The notes below the pieces were generated by a model. It saw only the letters and a list, made by a program, of their open reading frames with translations, was not told where the DNA came from and made no database searches. 64,000 nt of DNA from Paenarthrobacter ilicis (GTDB taxonomy: Bacteria; Actinomycetota; Actinomycetes; Actinomycetales; Micrococcaceae): positions 2,728,001 to 2,792,000 of the forward strand of contig NZ_JAFBCD010000001.1 of assembly GCF_016907545.1 (NCBI RefSeq), written 5' to 3'. The position numbers and the translations under genes were made by a program. This document shows, in pieces, positions 51,404-60,982 of the stretch (positions are counted from its first letter, which is position 1; each line of letters begins with the position of its first letter).

Positions 51404-53158
51404 TCAGCGAAGGGGAACAATGTCCTCCACTCCCATGCGTGCCGCGTCCGCCGATTCATCATCGGGTTGCTGCTGACTGAGACGTTCAGCATCCACACGC
51501 GCCAGATAATGCTTGATTTCGCTGTCTCGTTGAGCCTCGCTCCAACCAAGGATTTCTCCCATCAGCTTAGCTACAACCGGAGCAGCAGACACACCCCGGT
51601 CCCATGACTCGATGGAAATGCGGGTCCTGCGCGTCAGCACGTCATCAATGTGACGGGCCCCCTCGTGGGTGGTTGCATACACCACCTCCCCTGCCAGGTA
51701 ATCGTCTGCTCCTGGCAGCGCTTCGCCCAGTTCAGGCCTTGCTGAGATGATGTCCAGGACTTCGGGAGTCAACGACCCAAAGCGGTTCAGCAGGTGCTCA
51801 ACCCGGGCCACGTGGACCCCGGACCGTTCCGCGGACCTGCTGCGGCGGTTCCACGCTGCTTTGAATCCCTCGGCGCCAAGAAGCGGGATAGTGTCCGTGC
51901 AACTGGAGGGAACCCGCTCATCCATGGCCCTGGTTGCCTCGTCCACGGCGTCCTTGGCCATGATCCGGTAGGTGGTGTACTTGCCACCGGCAACCACCAC
52001 AAGGCCGGGCACAGGGTGGGCCACCACATGCTCCCGCGAAAGCTTGGCAGTGGAGTCGTTGTCTCCTGCCAGGAGCGGCCGGAGGCCTGCGTAGACACCT
52101 TCCACGTCTTCACGTGTCAGGGGCCGCTTCAGGACCTTGTTGACGTGGTCCAGCACATAGTCGATGTCCTTGCTGGAAGCAGCAGGGTGGGCCTTGTCCA
52201 GCGTCCATTCGGTATCAGTGGTGCCGATGATCCAGTGCCGCCCCCAGGGAATCACGAACAGTACCGATTTTTCCGTACGAAGAATCAGGCCAACGGTGGA
52301 CTGGAACCGGTCACGCGGGACCACCAAGTGGATCCCCTTGGAGGCGCGGACTTTCAGTTGGCCCCGGTCCGTGACCATGGCTTGCGTCTCGTCCGTCCAC
52401 ACACCGGTGGCATTGACCACCTGCTTGGCCCGAACATCGAACACACTGCCGTCTTCGACGTTCTCCACGGTGGCGCCGACAACCCGCTCACCCTCCCGCA
52501 GGAAGTCGACCACGCGTACGCGGTTGGCAGCGTGGGCTCCGTAATGGGCCGCCGTCCTGACGACGTTCACCACCAGGCGGGCATCATCCACTTGGGCGTC
52601 GTAGTAGCGGATGGACCCAACGAACGCGTCATCTTTCAGGCTGGGAGCGGCCCGCAGCGTTCCGCGCCGGAAAAGGTGTTTGTGCATGGGCACGCCACGG
52701 CTGTTGCCGGAGGTCAGTCCCAAGGTGTCGTAGAGCATGATGCCGGCGCCGACGTACGGACGCTCCCAGAAACGCCTGGTCAGCGGGTACAGGAAAGGTA
52801 CCGGGCGGACCAGGTGCGGTGCAATCCTCTGGATCAGCAAACCACGCTCCTGGAGCGCTTCCTGGACCAGCCCGAAGTCCAGCATCTCCAGGTACCTCAG
52901 GCCGCCATGGATGAGCTTCGAGGAGCGTGAAGAGGTGCCGGAGGCCCAGTCCCGGGCCTCAACAATTCCGACGCTCAGGCCACGGGTTACGGCATCCAGG
53001 GCAGCCCCGGCACCCACCACGCCGCCACCGACGATCAGGATGTCCAATTCCTTGCCTGGCTGGGCTGTGGCTTTCAGGACATCAATGGATGCGGCGCGGG
53101 ACTCCGGGCTGAGTGCTCCCGGGGAATTCACCTGCGGACCGCCTGCGACATTGCTCAT
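51404..53158 (-). CDS. glpD: Aerobic glycerol-3-phosphate dehydrogenase
   Basis: A 584-residue FAD enzyme oxidising glycerol-3-phosphate to dihydroxyacetone phosphate at the membrane. The dinucleotide loop is DILIVGGGVVGAGAALDAV, and SSRSSKLIHGGLRYLE is the GlpD signature. The substrate region has GKYTTYRIMAKDAVD and the C-terminal regulatory/helical domain follows from about 380. The start is ATG 53158 after AGGAGG; the longer frame at 53179 is rejected. It precedes the stand-alone EIIA gene. glpF and glpK are not in the window. Confidence 0.95.
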   Translation of the reverse strand: MSNVAGGPQVNSPGALSPESRAASIDVLKATAQPGKELDILIVGGGVVGAGAALDAVTRGLSVGIVEARDWASGTSSRSSKLIHGGLRYLEMLDFGLVQEALQERGLLIQRIAPHLVRPVPFLYPLTRRFWERPYVGAGIMLYDTLGLTSGNSRGVPMHKHLFRRGTLRAAPSLKDDAFVGSIRYYDAQVDDARLVVNVVRTAAHYGAHAANRVRVVDFLREGERVVGATVENVEDGSVFDVRAKQVVNATGVWTDETQAMVTDRGQLKVRASKGIHLVVPRDRFQSTVGLILRTEKSVLFVIPWGRHWIIGTTDTEWTLDKAHPAASSKDIDYVLDHVNKVLKRPLTREDVEGVYAGLRPLLAGDNDSTAKLSREHVVAHPVPGLVVVAGGKYTTYRIMAKDAVDEATRAMDERVPSSCTDTIPLLGAEGFKAAWNRRSRSAERSGVHVARVEHLLNRFGSLTPEVLDIISARPELGEALPGADDYLAGEVVYATTHEGARHIDDVLTRRTRISIESWDRGVSAAPVVAKLMGEILGWSEAQRDSEIKHYLARVDAERLSQQQPDDESADAARMGVEDIVPLR

Positions 53159-53240
53159 CGGACCCCTCCTCAAACGCAACCTGCTGGTAGTCCCCTACCC
53201 TACTTGCTGGCTGCCGCCTCCGGCAGGGCCAGTTGGGGGC

Positions 53241-54377
53241 TCAGTTGCCGGCGTAGGGCGACACCACGACGTCGACGCGCTGGAACTCTTTGAGGTCCGA
53301 GTATCCGGTGGTGGCCATGGAGCGACGAAGCGCACCGATCAGGTTGGACGTGCCATCGGTGTGGTGGCCGGGGCCGAAGAGGACCTCCTCCAGGGGACCA
53401 ACGGTTCCGACGTTCACGCGGTCGCCGCGCGGGGACTCCAGGTGGTGGGCCTCGGGGCCCCAGTGCCAGCCGCGGCCGGGTGCTTCCTCAGCGCGTGCCA
53501 GGGCGCTTCCAAGCATCACTGCGTCGGCTCCCATGGCGATGGCCTTGACGATGTCGCCCGAGCTGCCCATGCCGCCGTCGGCAATGACGTGGACGTAACG
53601 GCCGCCGGACTCGTCCATGTAGTCGCGGCGGGCTGCTGCGACGTCGGAAATAGCGGACGCCATGGGCGAATGGATGCCCAGCGCGCGGCGTGTGGTGGTG
53701 GTGGCGCCGCCACCGAAGCCAACAAGGACACCGGCAGCGCCGGTGCGCATCAGGTGCAGGGCAGGGGTGTAGCCGGCCGCTCCACCAACGATTACGGGGA
53801 CGTCGAGTTCGTAGATGAACTGCTTGAGGTTCAGCGGCTCATGGTTCTTGGAGACGTGCTCGGCGGACACGGTGGTTCCGCGGATCACGAAGATGTCGAC
53901 GCCGGCGGCCACCATGGTTTTGTAGTGTTCCTGGGTGCGCTGCGGGGTCAAGGAACCAGCGACTGTGACACCGGCGGCGCGGATCTCCGCGAGGCGGGAG
54001 GTGATGAGCTCAGGCTGGATCGGTGCCTGGTAGAGCTCCTGCATGCGGCGGGTGACGGAGGGGCTGCTGGTCTGGTCGGCAAGGCCGGCGATCTCATCGA
54101 GCACCTTCTGCGGGTCCTCGTACCGGGTCCACAGTCCCTCGAGGTCAAGGACACCCAGTCCACCGAGCTTGCCGAAGGCGATGGCCGTGTCCGGGGACAT
54201 CACCGAGTCCATGGGGGCAGCGATGACGGGAGTTTCGAACTTGTAGGCATCGATCTGCCAAGAGACGGAAACGTCCTTGGGGTCACGGGTCCGGCGGTTG
54301 GGGACAATCGCGATGTCATCCAGTGAGTAGGCACGACGCCCACGCTTGCCACGGCCAATCTCAATCTCATAAGTCAC
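53241..54377 (-). CDS. GuaB3 family IMP dehydrogenase-related protein
   Basis: A 378-residue TIM barrel of the IMPDH/GMP reductase family without CBS domains. It starts at GTG 54377. VIAAPMDSVMSPDTAI and IADGGMGSSGDIVKAIAMGADAVMLG are conserved with IMPDH. The active-site loop that should hold the catalytic cysteine reads GFGGGATTTTRRALG, and I see no cysteine in the whole protein. In mycobacteria only GuaB2 is a working IMPDH; GuaB3 has no assigned reaction. It is separated from the true guaB by a membrane protein and an exporter. Confidence 0.92.
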   Translation of the reverse strand: MTYEIEIGRGKRGRRAYSLDDIAIVPNRRTRDPKDVSVSWQIDAYKFETPVIAAPMDSVMSPDTAIAFGKLGGLGVLDLEGLWTRYEDPQKVLDEIAGLADQTSSPSVTRRMQELYQAPIQPELITSRLAEIRAAGVTVAGSLTPQRTQEHYKTMVAAGVDIFVIRGTTVSAEHVSKNHEPLNLKQFIYELDVPVIVGGAAGYTPALHLMRTGAAGVLVGFGGGATTTTRRALGIHSPMASAISDVAAARRDYMDESGGRYVHVIADGGMGSSGDIVKAIAMGADAVMLGSALARAEEAPGRGWHWGPEAHHLESPRGDRVNVGTVGPLEEVLFGPGHHTDGTSNLIGALRRSMATTGYSDLKEFQRVDVVVSPYAGN

Positions 54378-54502
54378 GGCTCTTACTTTACTTGACCCCT
54401 TCCCGAACCCCGATTCGGGAATTAAAGTGTGTCCCCGGCAGAGGCATCAGAGGAATCCGGTAACCTGCGACAACACCAACAAAACATGAAAAGGGGTGGC
54501 AC

Positions 54503-55159
54503 ATGCGCCCGGACGGCGGCCAAGGCCCCATGCCCGTTCCGCACCCTGCCCGCCCGCTGGAATACTGGCTTTCCCCGGAACTCTCAGCCATTACGCCGGC
54601 GACCGCACCTTCCCGCCTGCGCGAACTCGCCAGCGCGCGGGGCTCCTTCATGGGTGCCTGGGCCGGGGGAATCTGCCTGGGCGCAGTCCTTGTCCTCCTG
54701 GGAGCCATCCTCGCCCTGAGGCTGGGAGCTCCTGCGGTTCTCCCCTCCCTGGCCGTTCCAGGTGCGGGGATTGGCGTTCTCTGCTCCATCTTCTACGCTC
54801 GCGCCAAGGACCGGTTGCCGCGAACAAACCGGGCACTGGTTAACCGCGGGCCCGGTAATTTGCGGGGGGCGCTTTTCTTCGTGGGGTTCATCTTGTTGGT
54901 CTTCATGGGGGTGTTCGCCTTGACGGCCACACCATCAACGTGGCAGGACCCCTCCTCCCTGCTGACGCTGGCCACGGTCCTTGGGTTCATGCTCAGCCTC
55001 CTCACGGCCGCGATCATCGTCCCGGCCACCATAGTGGGCCGTTCAAGGGAATCACTTCGTCGCAAAGCCGCTGATGATCCGCGCTTCCGGGCGCTCCTGG
55101 AACAGGACCTTGCCACGTGGCGGGACCCCTATGGTGAGGCGGGATACGGTCCGCTCTAG
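54503..55159 (+). CDS. Hypothetical four-helix membrane protein
   Basis: A 218-residue protein with no recognised family. A Pro-rich start leads to two adjacent helices (GICLGAVLVLLGAILALRLG and LAVPGAGIGVLCSIFYA), then two more (FFVGFILLVFMGVFALT and TVLGFMLSLLTAAIIVPATI). The C-terminal tail is charged. It is the only plus-strand gene between 43 and 64 kb. Its stop overlaps the ABC exporter stop by 4 bp, tail to tail. Confidence 0.75.
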   Translation: MRPDGGQGPMPVPHPARPLEYWLSPELSAITPATAPSRLRELASARGSFMGAWAGGICLGAVLVLLGAILALRLGAPAVLPSLAVPGAGIGVLCSIFYARAKDRLPRTNRALVNRGPGNLRGALFFVGFILLVFMGVFALTATPSTWQDPSSLLTLATVLGFMLSLLTAAIIVPATIVGRSRESLRRKAADDPRFRALLEQDLATWRDPYGEAGYGPL

Positions 55160-57054
55160 GTCCCCGGGAGGTTACGGCTGGCCTCGTCTGCCGGGAGTTG
55201 GGATTCGAACATCCGGAAGTACCTTCCGCCCAACGCCACCAGTTCTTGGTGGGTGCCTTGCTCAGCGATCCGGCCGTCTTCCAGCATGTAGACGATATCG
55301 GCCTTTTCGATGGTGGCCAGGCGGTGGCTGATGGCAATGATGGTGCTGCTGCGGTCCGCGAAAAGCCGGGTGAAGATCCGGTGTTCAGCCAGTGCGTCAA
55401 TGGCGGAGGTAGGTTCATCCATCACCATGAAGGAGGCGTCGCGGTAGAAGTTGCGCGCCATGGCCAGCCTCTGCCACTGCCCTCCTGAGAGACCGCTTCC
55501 CTTGCGGCCCCGGGGATCTTCCATCCAATTGCTGACGTGGTTTTCCAGCCCGTTGGGCAGTTTGTTGATGAACTCCATGGCCTCGGCATCGGTGGCAGCC
55601 TTGCGGACCCTGGCGTCGTCCCGTGGAGCGTCAACATCGCCCAGGTAAATGTTCTCGGCCGCAGTGGCGAACTCGTACTTGAGGAACTCCTGGCTCAGGA
55701 CTGCAAGATGCCGGTGCCAGCTGGTGACGTCAATTCCGGCCAGGTCCACGCCATCCAGCAGCACCTGGCCGGAGTCAGGCTTGTACAGCCCTGCGAGGAT
55801 GCGGATCAGGGTGGACTTTCCCGCGCCGTTCTCCCCCACAATCGCAATGTGCTGGCCGGCTGTGATGGTCATGGTGATGCCCTTGATGACCTCGATGTCG
55901 CTGCCCGTGTAGCTGAAGCGGATGTCCCGGAGCTCCACGGTGCGCGGTGACCGTTCCAGCGGTCTTTCACGTCCGTTGGGCACCGGCAGGTCCATGAAAA
56001 GTTCGTAGTCCTTGAGGTTTGCCAGGTCCTCGTCAATGGAGCTGAGGGAGGACACCAGGTTGTTGGCGGTGGACAGCGCACGGCTGACGATTTGCTGGAC
56101 GTACAGGAACTGTCCTACCGGCTGCGCCCTGCCAATGATCTGCCCCACCACCCAGATCAGTGAGACCACTTCCGCGCCGTATTGCAGGGCGTCGGCAGCC
56201 AATTGCTTGGGAATGTAGCGCTTTTGGAAGTCCAGGCGCCTGCGCTCATCGGCATCCCTGAGCCGCGACCGCAGGTCCATGAGGTATCCCACGATTCCGT
56301 AGAGGCGCATCTCGGCAATGTGCTGTGGGCGCAGGAGGTTCTGTTCAATCATCCGCCGCTGGCGACGGGAATCCACCTGGGTGTTCCAATGCGCAATCTG
56401 TTCACGGGAAAGCTTGAACTGCAGGTAGACGCTGGGCACAATCGCCACCAGGACAATCACGGCAATCCACCAACTGACCAGCACCAGGGCGCCGATAGCC
56501 AGAATCACCGACACCAGTTGGGTGAAGATGGCGGCGATGCGGTCCAGCACCCGGGCATAGGAATCGGAGAACCGCTTGGCGCGGTCGTACAGGTCCACCG
56601 TTTCTTTGTCGTCGTAGCGCCAGAACTCCAACGCCAGGAAGCGCTGGTACATCTGATCTCCCACAATGGCGCCCACTTTGAAGCTCATGAGTTGCTGAAT
56701 GTAGCGGTCCACGCTGTTGAAAGCGCCCCACAACAGCCCAAGTGCCGCGGTGATGACCACGTACAGTATGGCCTGCGGACCGGCATTGGGGTCCCCCGCG
56801 TAGCCGGCGGCCAACGCTGTGGTGGTCATCGCGGCGAAGTAGGTGGTGACCAGCGGCAGCGTGGCCGAGATCAGGGAGCCCACAACCTTCATGATGACGG
56901 CGGCCGGCGATGCCTGGAAGCTCACCTTCAAGACCTGCCCGACGGCGCGTGCGTACGGACGCAGGGCCAACTTACGGGACGGTGTTTGGCCCGGTGGGGT
57001 GGGATTCAGCCGGACCGATTCCGGATGCCGCGGTTGCGCGGACTTTTCAGACAT
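55156..57054 (-). CDS. ABC exporter, fused permease and ATP-binding domains
   Basis: A 632-residue type IV (exporter) ABC half-transporter. The membrane domain (about 40-340) has six helices, and the ATPase domain follows. Walker A is IVGENGAGKSTLIRIL, the signature LSGGQWQRLAMARNF, Walker B VMDEPTSAIDALAE and the H-loop ISHRLATIEK. It works as a homodimer or with a partner not seen here. No drug-specific hint is visible. It is separated from guaB by a strong terminator. Confidence 0.93.
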   Translation of the reverse strand: MSEKSAQPRHPESVRLNPTPPGQTPSRKLALRPYARAVGQVLKVSFQASPAAVIMKVVGSLISATLPLVTTYFAAMTTTALAAGYAGDPNAGPQAILYVVITAALGLLWGAFNSVDRYIQQLMSFKVGAIVGDQMYQRFLALEFWRYDDKETVDLYDRAKRFSDSYARVLDRIAAIFTQLVSVILAIGALVLVSWWIAVIVLVAIVPSVYLQFKLSREQIAHWNTQVDSRRQRRMIEQNLLRPQHIAEMRLYGIVGYLMDLRSRLRDADERRRLDFQKRYIPKQLAADALQYGAEVVSLIWVVGQIIGRAQPVGQFLYVQQIVSRALSTANNLVSSLSSIDEDLANLKDYELFMDLPVPNGRERPLERSPRTVELRDIRFSYTGSDIEVIKGITMTITAGQHIAIVGENGAGKSTLIRILAGLYKPDSGQVLLDGVDLAGIDVTSWHRHLAVLSQEFLKYEFATAAENIYLGDVDAPRDDARVRKAATDAEAMEFINKLPNGLENHVSNWMEDPRGRKGSGLSGGQWQRLAMARNFYRDASFMVMDEPTSAIDALAEHRIFTRLFADRSSTIIAISHRLATIEKADIVYMLEDGRIAEQGTHQELVALGGRYFRMFESQLPADEASRNLPGT

Positions 57055-57101
57055 GCATCCAGCCTATTCCCCTGCCCTGACAAAATTTCCATCCCGTTAA
57101 A

Positions 57102-57139
57102 CAGCAGTTTCCCGCGGCCTGCGCCACGGGGAACTGCTG
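57102..57139 (-). terminator. Rho-independent terminator after guaB
   Basis: A 13-bp stem (cagcagtttcccg / cggggaactgctg, one G-U) with a 12-nt loop, 5 bp past the guaB stop. The minus strand continues TTTAACGGGATGG. It separates guaB from the exporter gene. Confidence 0.8.
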
Positions 57140-57143
57140 AATG

Positions 57144-58688
<1,545 letters not shown>

Positions 58689-58715
58689 TTAACTGGTAGG
58701 GGTTGCAACTGATGA

Positions 58716-58738
58716 CCAGCCCGTCATTACGGGACTGG
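58716..58738 (-). promoter_or_regulatory. Hairpin in the guaB leader
   Basis: Arms ccagcccgt and acgggactgg (one bulged base) around loop catt, about 60 bp before the guaB start. No U-tract or alternative pairing is evident, so a regulatory role is only a possibility. The rest of the 245-bp gap between guaB and the acyltransferase gene shows no gene or clear promoter. Confidence 0.3.
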
Positions 58739-58900
58739 CCTGTGCATCGGTACTGCAAACATTGGTACTTCCCGGCTGGTGGTGCCGCCGGTGTTGAATA
58801 AATACTAGAACCTCTGCGGCGTTCGCCATATTCCGCGGAGCCGGACTGTGAGCAACCGCACTGGCGACACGCCGTCGTCGTTCGTTTAAGACGCGGGCCG

Positions 58901-60982
58901 TCAGCTGTCAGACCATCCGGTGGCGGCCAGCAACCGCTGCTCGAACATGGGCACCATGGTTTGGACGTAGGTCTTGCTGAGGTGGTTGTCGTCCTTGTAC
59001 ACGTACACGTTGCCCACCACCGCCGGGCACGTTCCTTGCTCGCATATGAAGTCGCTCATGTCCATCAGGAACAAGCGGTCCACCTTGCCGACGTAGTCGT
59101 CCAACGGCGAGGATGCCGCCAGGGACTCCTCCATGGGAGGGTTGCAGTCCGGTGAATCCTTGCCCTTCTTCTGGACGCACTCCGGCATGTTGAAGCTGAA
59201 CCGGGGATTGTCCCGCACGCCCACCACGTCAATGCCAAGATCCGTGAACGGCTTGATGCCTTCCAGGTACCCGGGCACCTCGGTCTCGAACGGCGCATCC
59301 ACATGTGTCAACGAGGCCACGGTGAACACGGCATCCGGCTTGTGTTCCAGGACGTAGGCGGAGCTGGCTTGGTTGAACTCGTTGCAGAAATCGGCCCGCT
59401 CGCTCGATTGCGCGCCAAACCGGCAGCCGCCCTTGAGGAGTGTCACCACTTCCCAGCCGTGCTGTTTGGCTACCGGCCCCAGCGCTGCCATGTATTGCTG
59501 GGAATGCGAATCGCCAAGAACCACGATCTTCTTGGTCACCACCTCGGGCTTCTCGCTCTGCAGGCACCCTTCCAGCACCGGATCGGTGGGCACGTTCTCC
59601 CCGGTACATGCTTCATCCACGTTGGCCCATTCGTCCTTCATGGCAGCCGGCGCCGGGATGATTTTGGCTTCTTCGGAGGGCTGGCCAACGTACTCCGGCG
59701 ACAACACGGCCGCACCCGGCGTCAGCTCGTGCGGTTGGGAAGCAATAGCCGAGGCCTCCGCGGTGATGGCACCCTGCCACGCCGTGACCGGCAAGGCCAG
59801 CAGGGCGCAACTCGCTGCGATGACGACGGCGGCACGCCAGGAACGTACGTCGGGCCACTTCCAGCGGCGCAACGGTTCCTCCACGAACCTAGTGGTGGCC
59901 CACGCCAGCAGCCCGGCACCGGCCATAATGCCCAGTCCTTCCACAAGCGTGGGAGTGGTGCTTCCTGAAACCAGGAGGAAGAACACCAGGATGGGCCAGT
60001 GCCACAGGTACAGGGCGTAGGAAATGCCTCCCACCTTCACCAGTGGACGGGAACTGAGCACCCTGTCCGCACCCCAGCGGCTTCCGCTCTGCCCGGCGGC
60101 GATGACACACGCCGCGGCGAGGGTGGGCCACAACGCCACGAAGCCCGGGAAGGAGCGGTCAACGGTAAGAAGCAAGCCGCAGGCAAGCATGGCCACGATG
60201 CCGGTCCAGCCGAGGAAAACGCGGAGTTTCCGTCCGGGTTTCAGGTACGGCAGTGACAACGCCAGGAGCGAACCCAGCGCGAACTCCCACAGCCGCGCAC
60301 GGGTATCAAAGTACGCATACGCCTGGTTGCTGTAGGTCTCCTGGATGGAGAATGCCAGGGAGGCCGCGAACACCGCCGCGAACACCATCAAGAGCAAGGC
60401 CCTGTGGCCCAGGGGGCGTCGATGCGGGAGGAGCCTGGCCAACGCCGGCTGCAGCAAGGCCACGCCGGCAAATATCAGAGGCCAGAGAATGAACACCTGT
60501 CCCTGGACGGACAGCGACCAAAAATGTTGAAGGGGGCTGGCGTCCACGTGCTGCTGGGCATAGTAGTCAACGGCGAACGCACCGAGCTGCCAGTTCTGGC
60601 GGTAGAACAGGGATGCCCAGGCCTCCGTGAGAATATCCGGCCAGCGGCTCTGCGGAATCCAGGCCCACGTCCCCACCAGCACGGCCAGCAGGACAACGAC
60701 GGCGGCGGGCAGCAACCGCTTGAACACGTGGAGCCAGTGCTTCAACAGGCGCAGGGGCTTGCGGTTTTCCAGTTTGCGCGTGAAGGACAGCGTCAGCAGG
60801 AACGCTGAGACCAGCAGGAAAACGTCCACACCGCCGGAGACCCTGCCCAGCCAGATGTGATAGGCGGCCACCATCAGCACAGCCAGGGCGCGCAGGCCCT
60901 GGACCTCCGGGCGGAAGCTGCGTTCCGGCGTCGGGCTGTTCTTCACTGGTGGCGCCACAGCGCCTTTCTGTGCCGTCATCAT
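58901..60982 (-). CDS. Acyltransferase family 3 protein with C-terminal SGNH domain (OafA/OatA-like)
   Basis: A 693-residue membrane enzyme. The N-terminal acyltransferase-3 domain (about 25-370) has ten or so helices, with EVQGLRALAVLMVAAYH carrying the conserved Arg and His and GGVDVFLLVSAFL following. The C-terminal SGNH domain faces out: block I is VVLGDSHSQQYMAAL, and DDNHLSKTYV holds the Asp/His pair. Such fusions O-acetylate peptidoglycan or surface polysaccharide. The start is ATG 60982, overlapping the stop of the paralogue upstream (ATGATGA). It is the second of a tandem pair. Confidence 0.92.
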   Translation of the reverse strand: MMTAQKGAVAPPVKNSPTPERSFRPEVQGLRALAVLMVAAYHIWLGRVSGGVDVFLLVSAFLLTLSFTRKLENRKPLRLLKHWLHVFKRLLPAAVVVLLAVLVGTWAWIPQSRWPDILTEAWASLFYRQNWQLGAFAVDYYAQQHVDASPLQHFWSLSVQGQVFILWPLIFAGVALLQPALARLLPHRRPLGHRALLLMVFAAVFAASLAFSIQETYSNQAYAYFDTRARLWEFALGSLLALSLPYLKPGRKLRVFLGWTGIVAMLACGLLLTVDRSFPGFVALWPTLAAACVIAAGQSGSRWGADRVLSSRPLVKVGGISYALYLWHWPILVFFLLVSGSTTPTLVEGLGIMAGAGLLAWATTRFVEEPLRRWKWPDVRSWRAAVVIAASCALLALPVTAWQGAITAEASAIASQPHELTPGAAVLSPEYVGQPSEEAKIIPAPAAMKDEWANVDEACTGENVPTDPVLEGCLQSEKPEVVTKKIVVLGDSHSQQYMAALGPVAKQHGWEVVTLLKGGCRFGAQSSERADFCNEFNQASSAYVLEHKPDAVFTVASLTHVDAPFETEVPGYLEGIKPFTDLGIDVVGVRDNPRFSFNMPECVQKKGKDSPDCNPPMEESLAASSPLDDYVGKVDRLFLMDMSDFICEQGTCPAVVGNVYVYKDDNHLSKTYVQTMVPMFEQRLLAATGWSDS

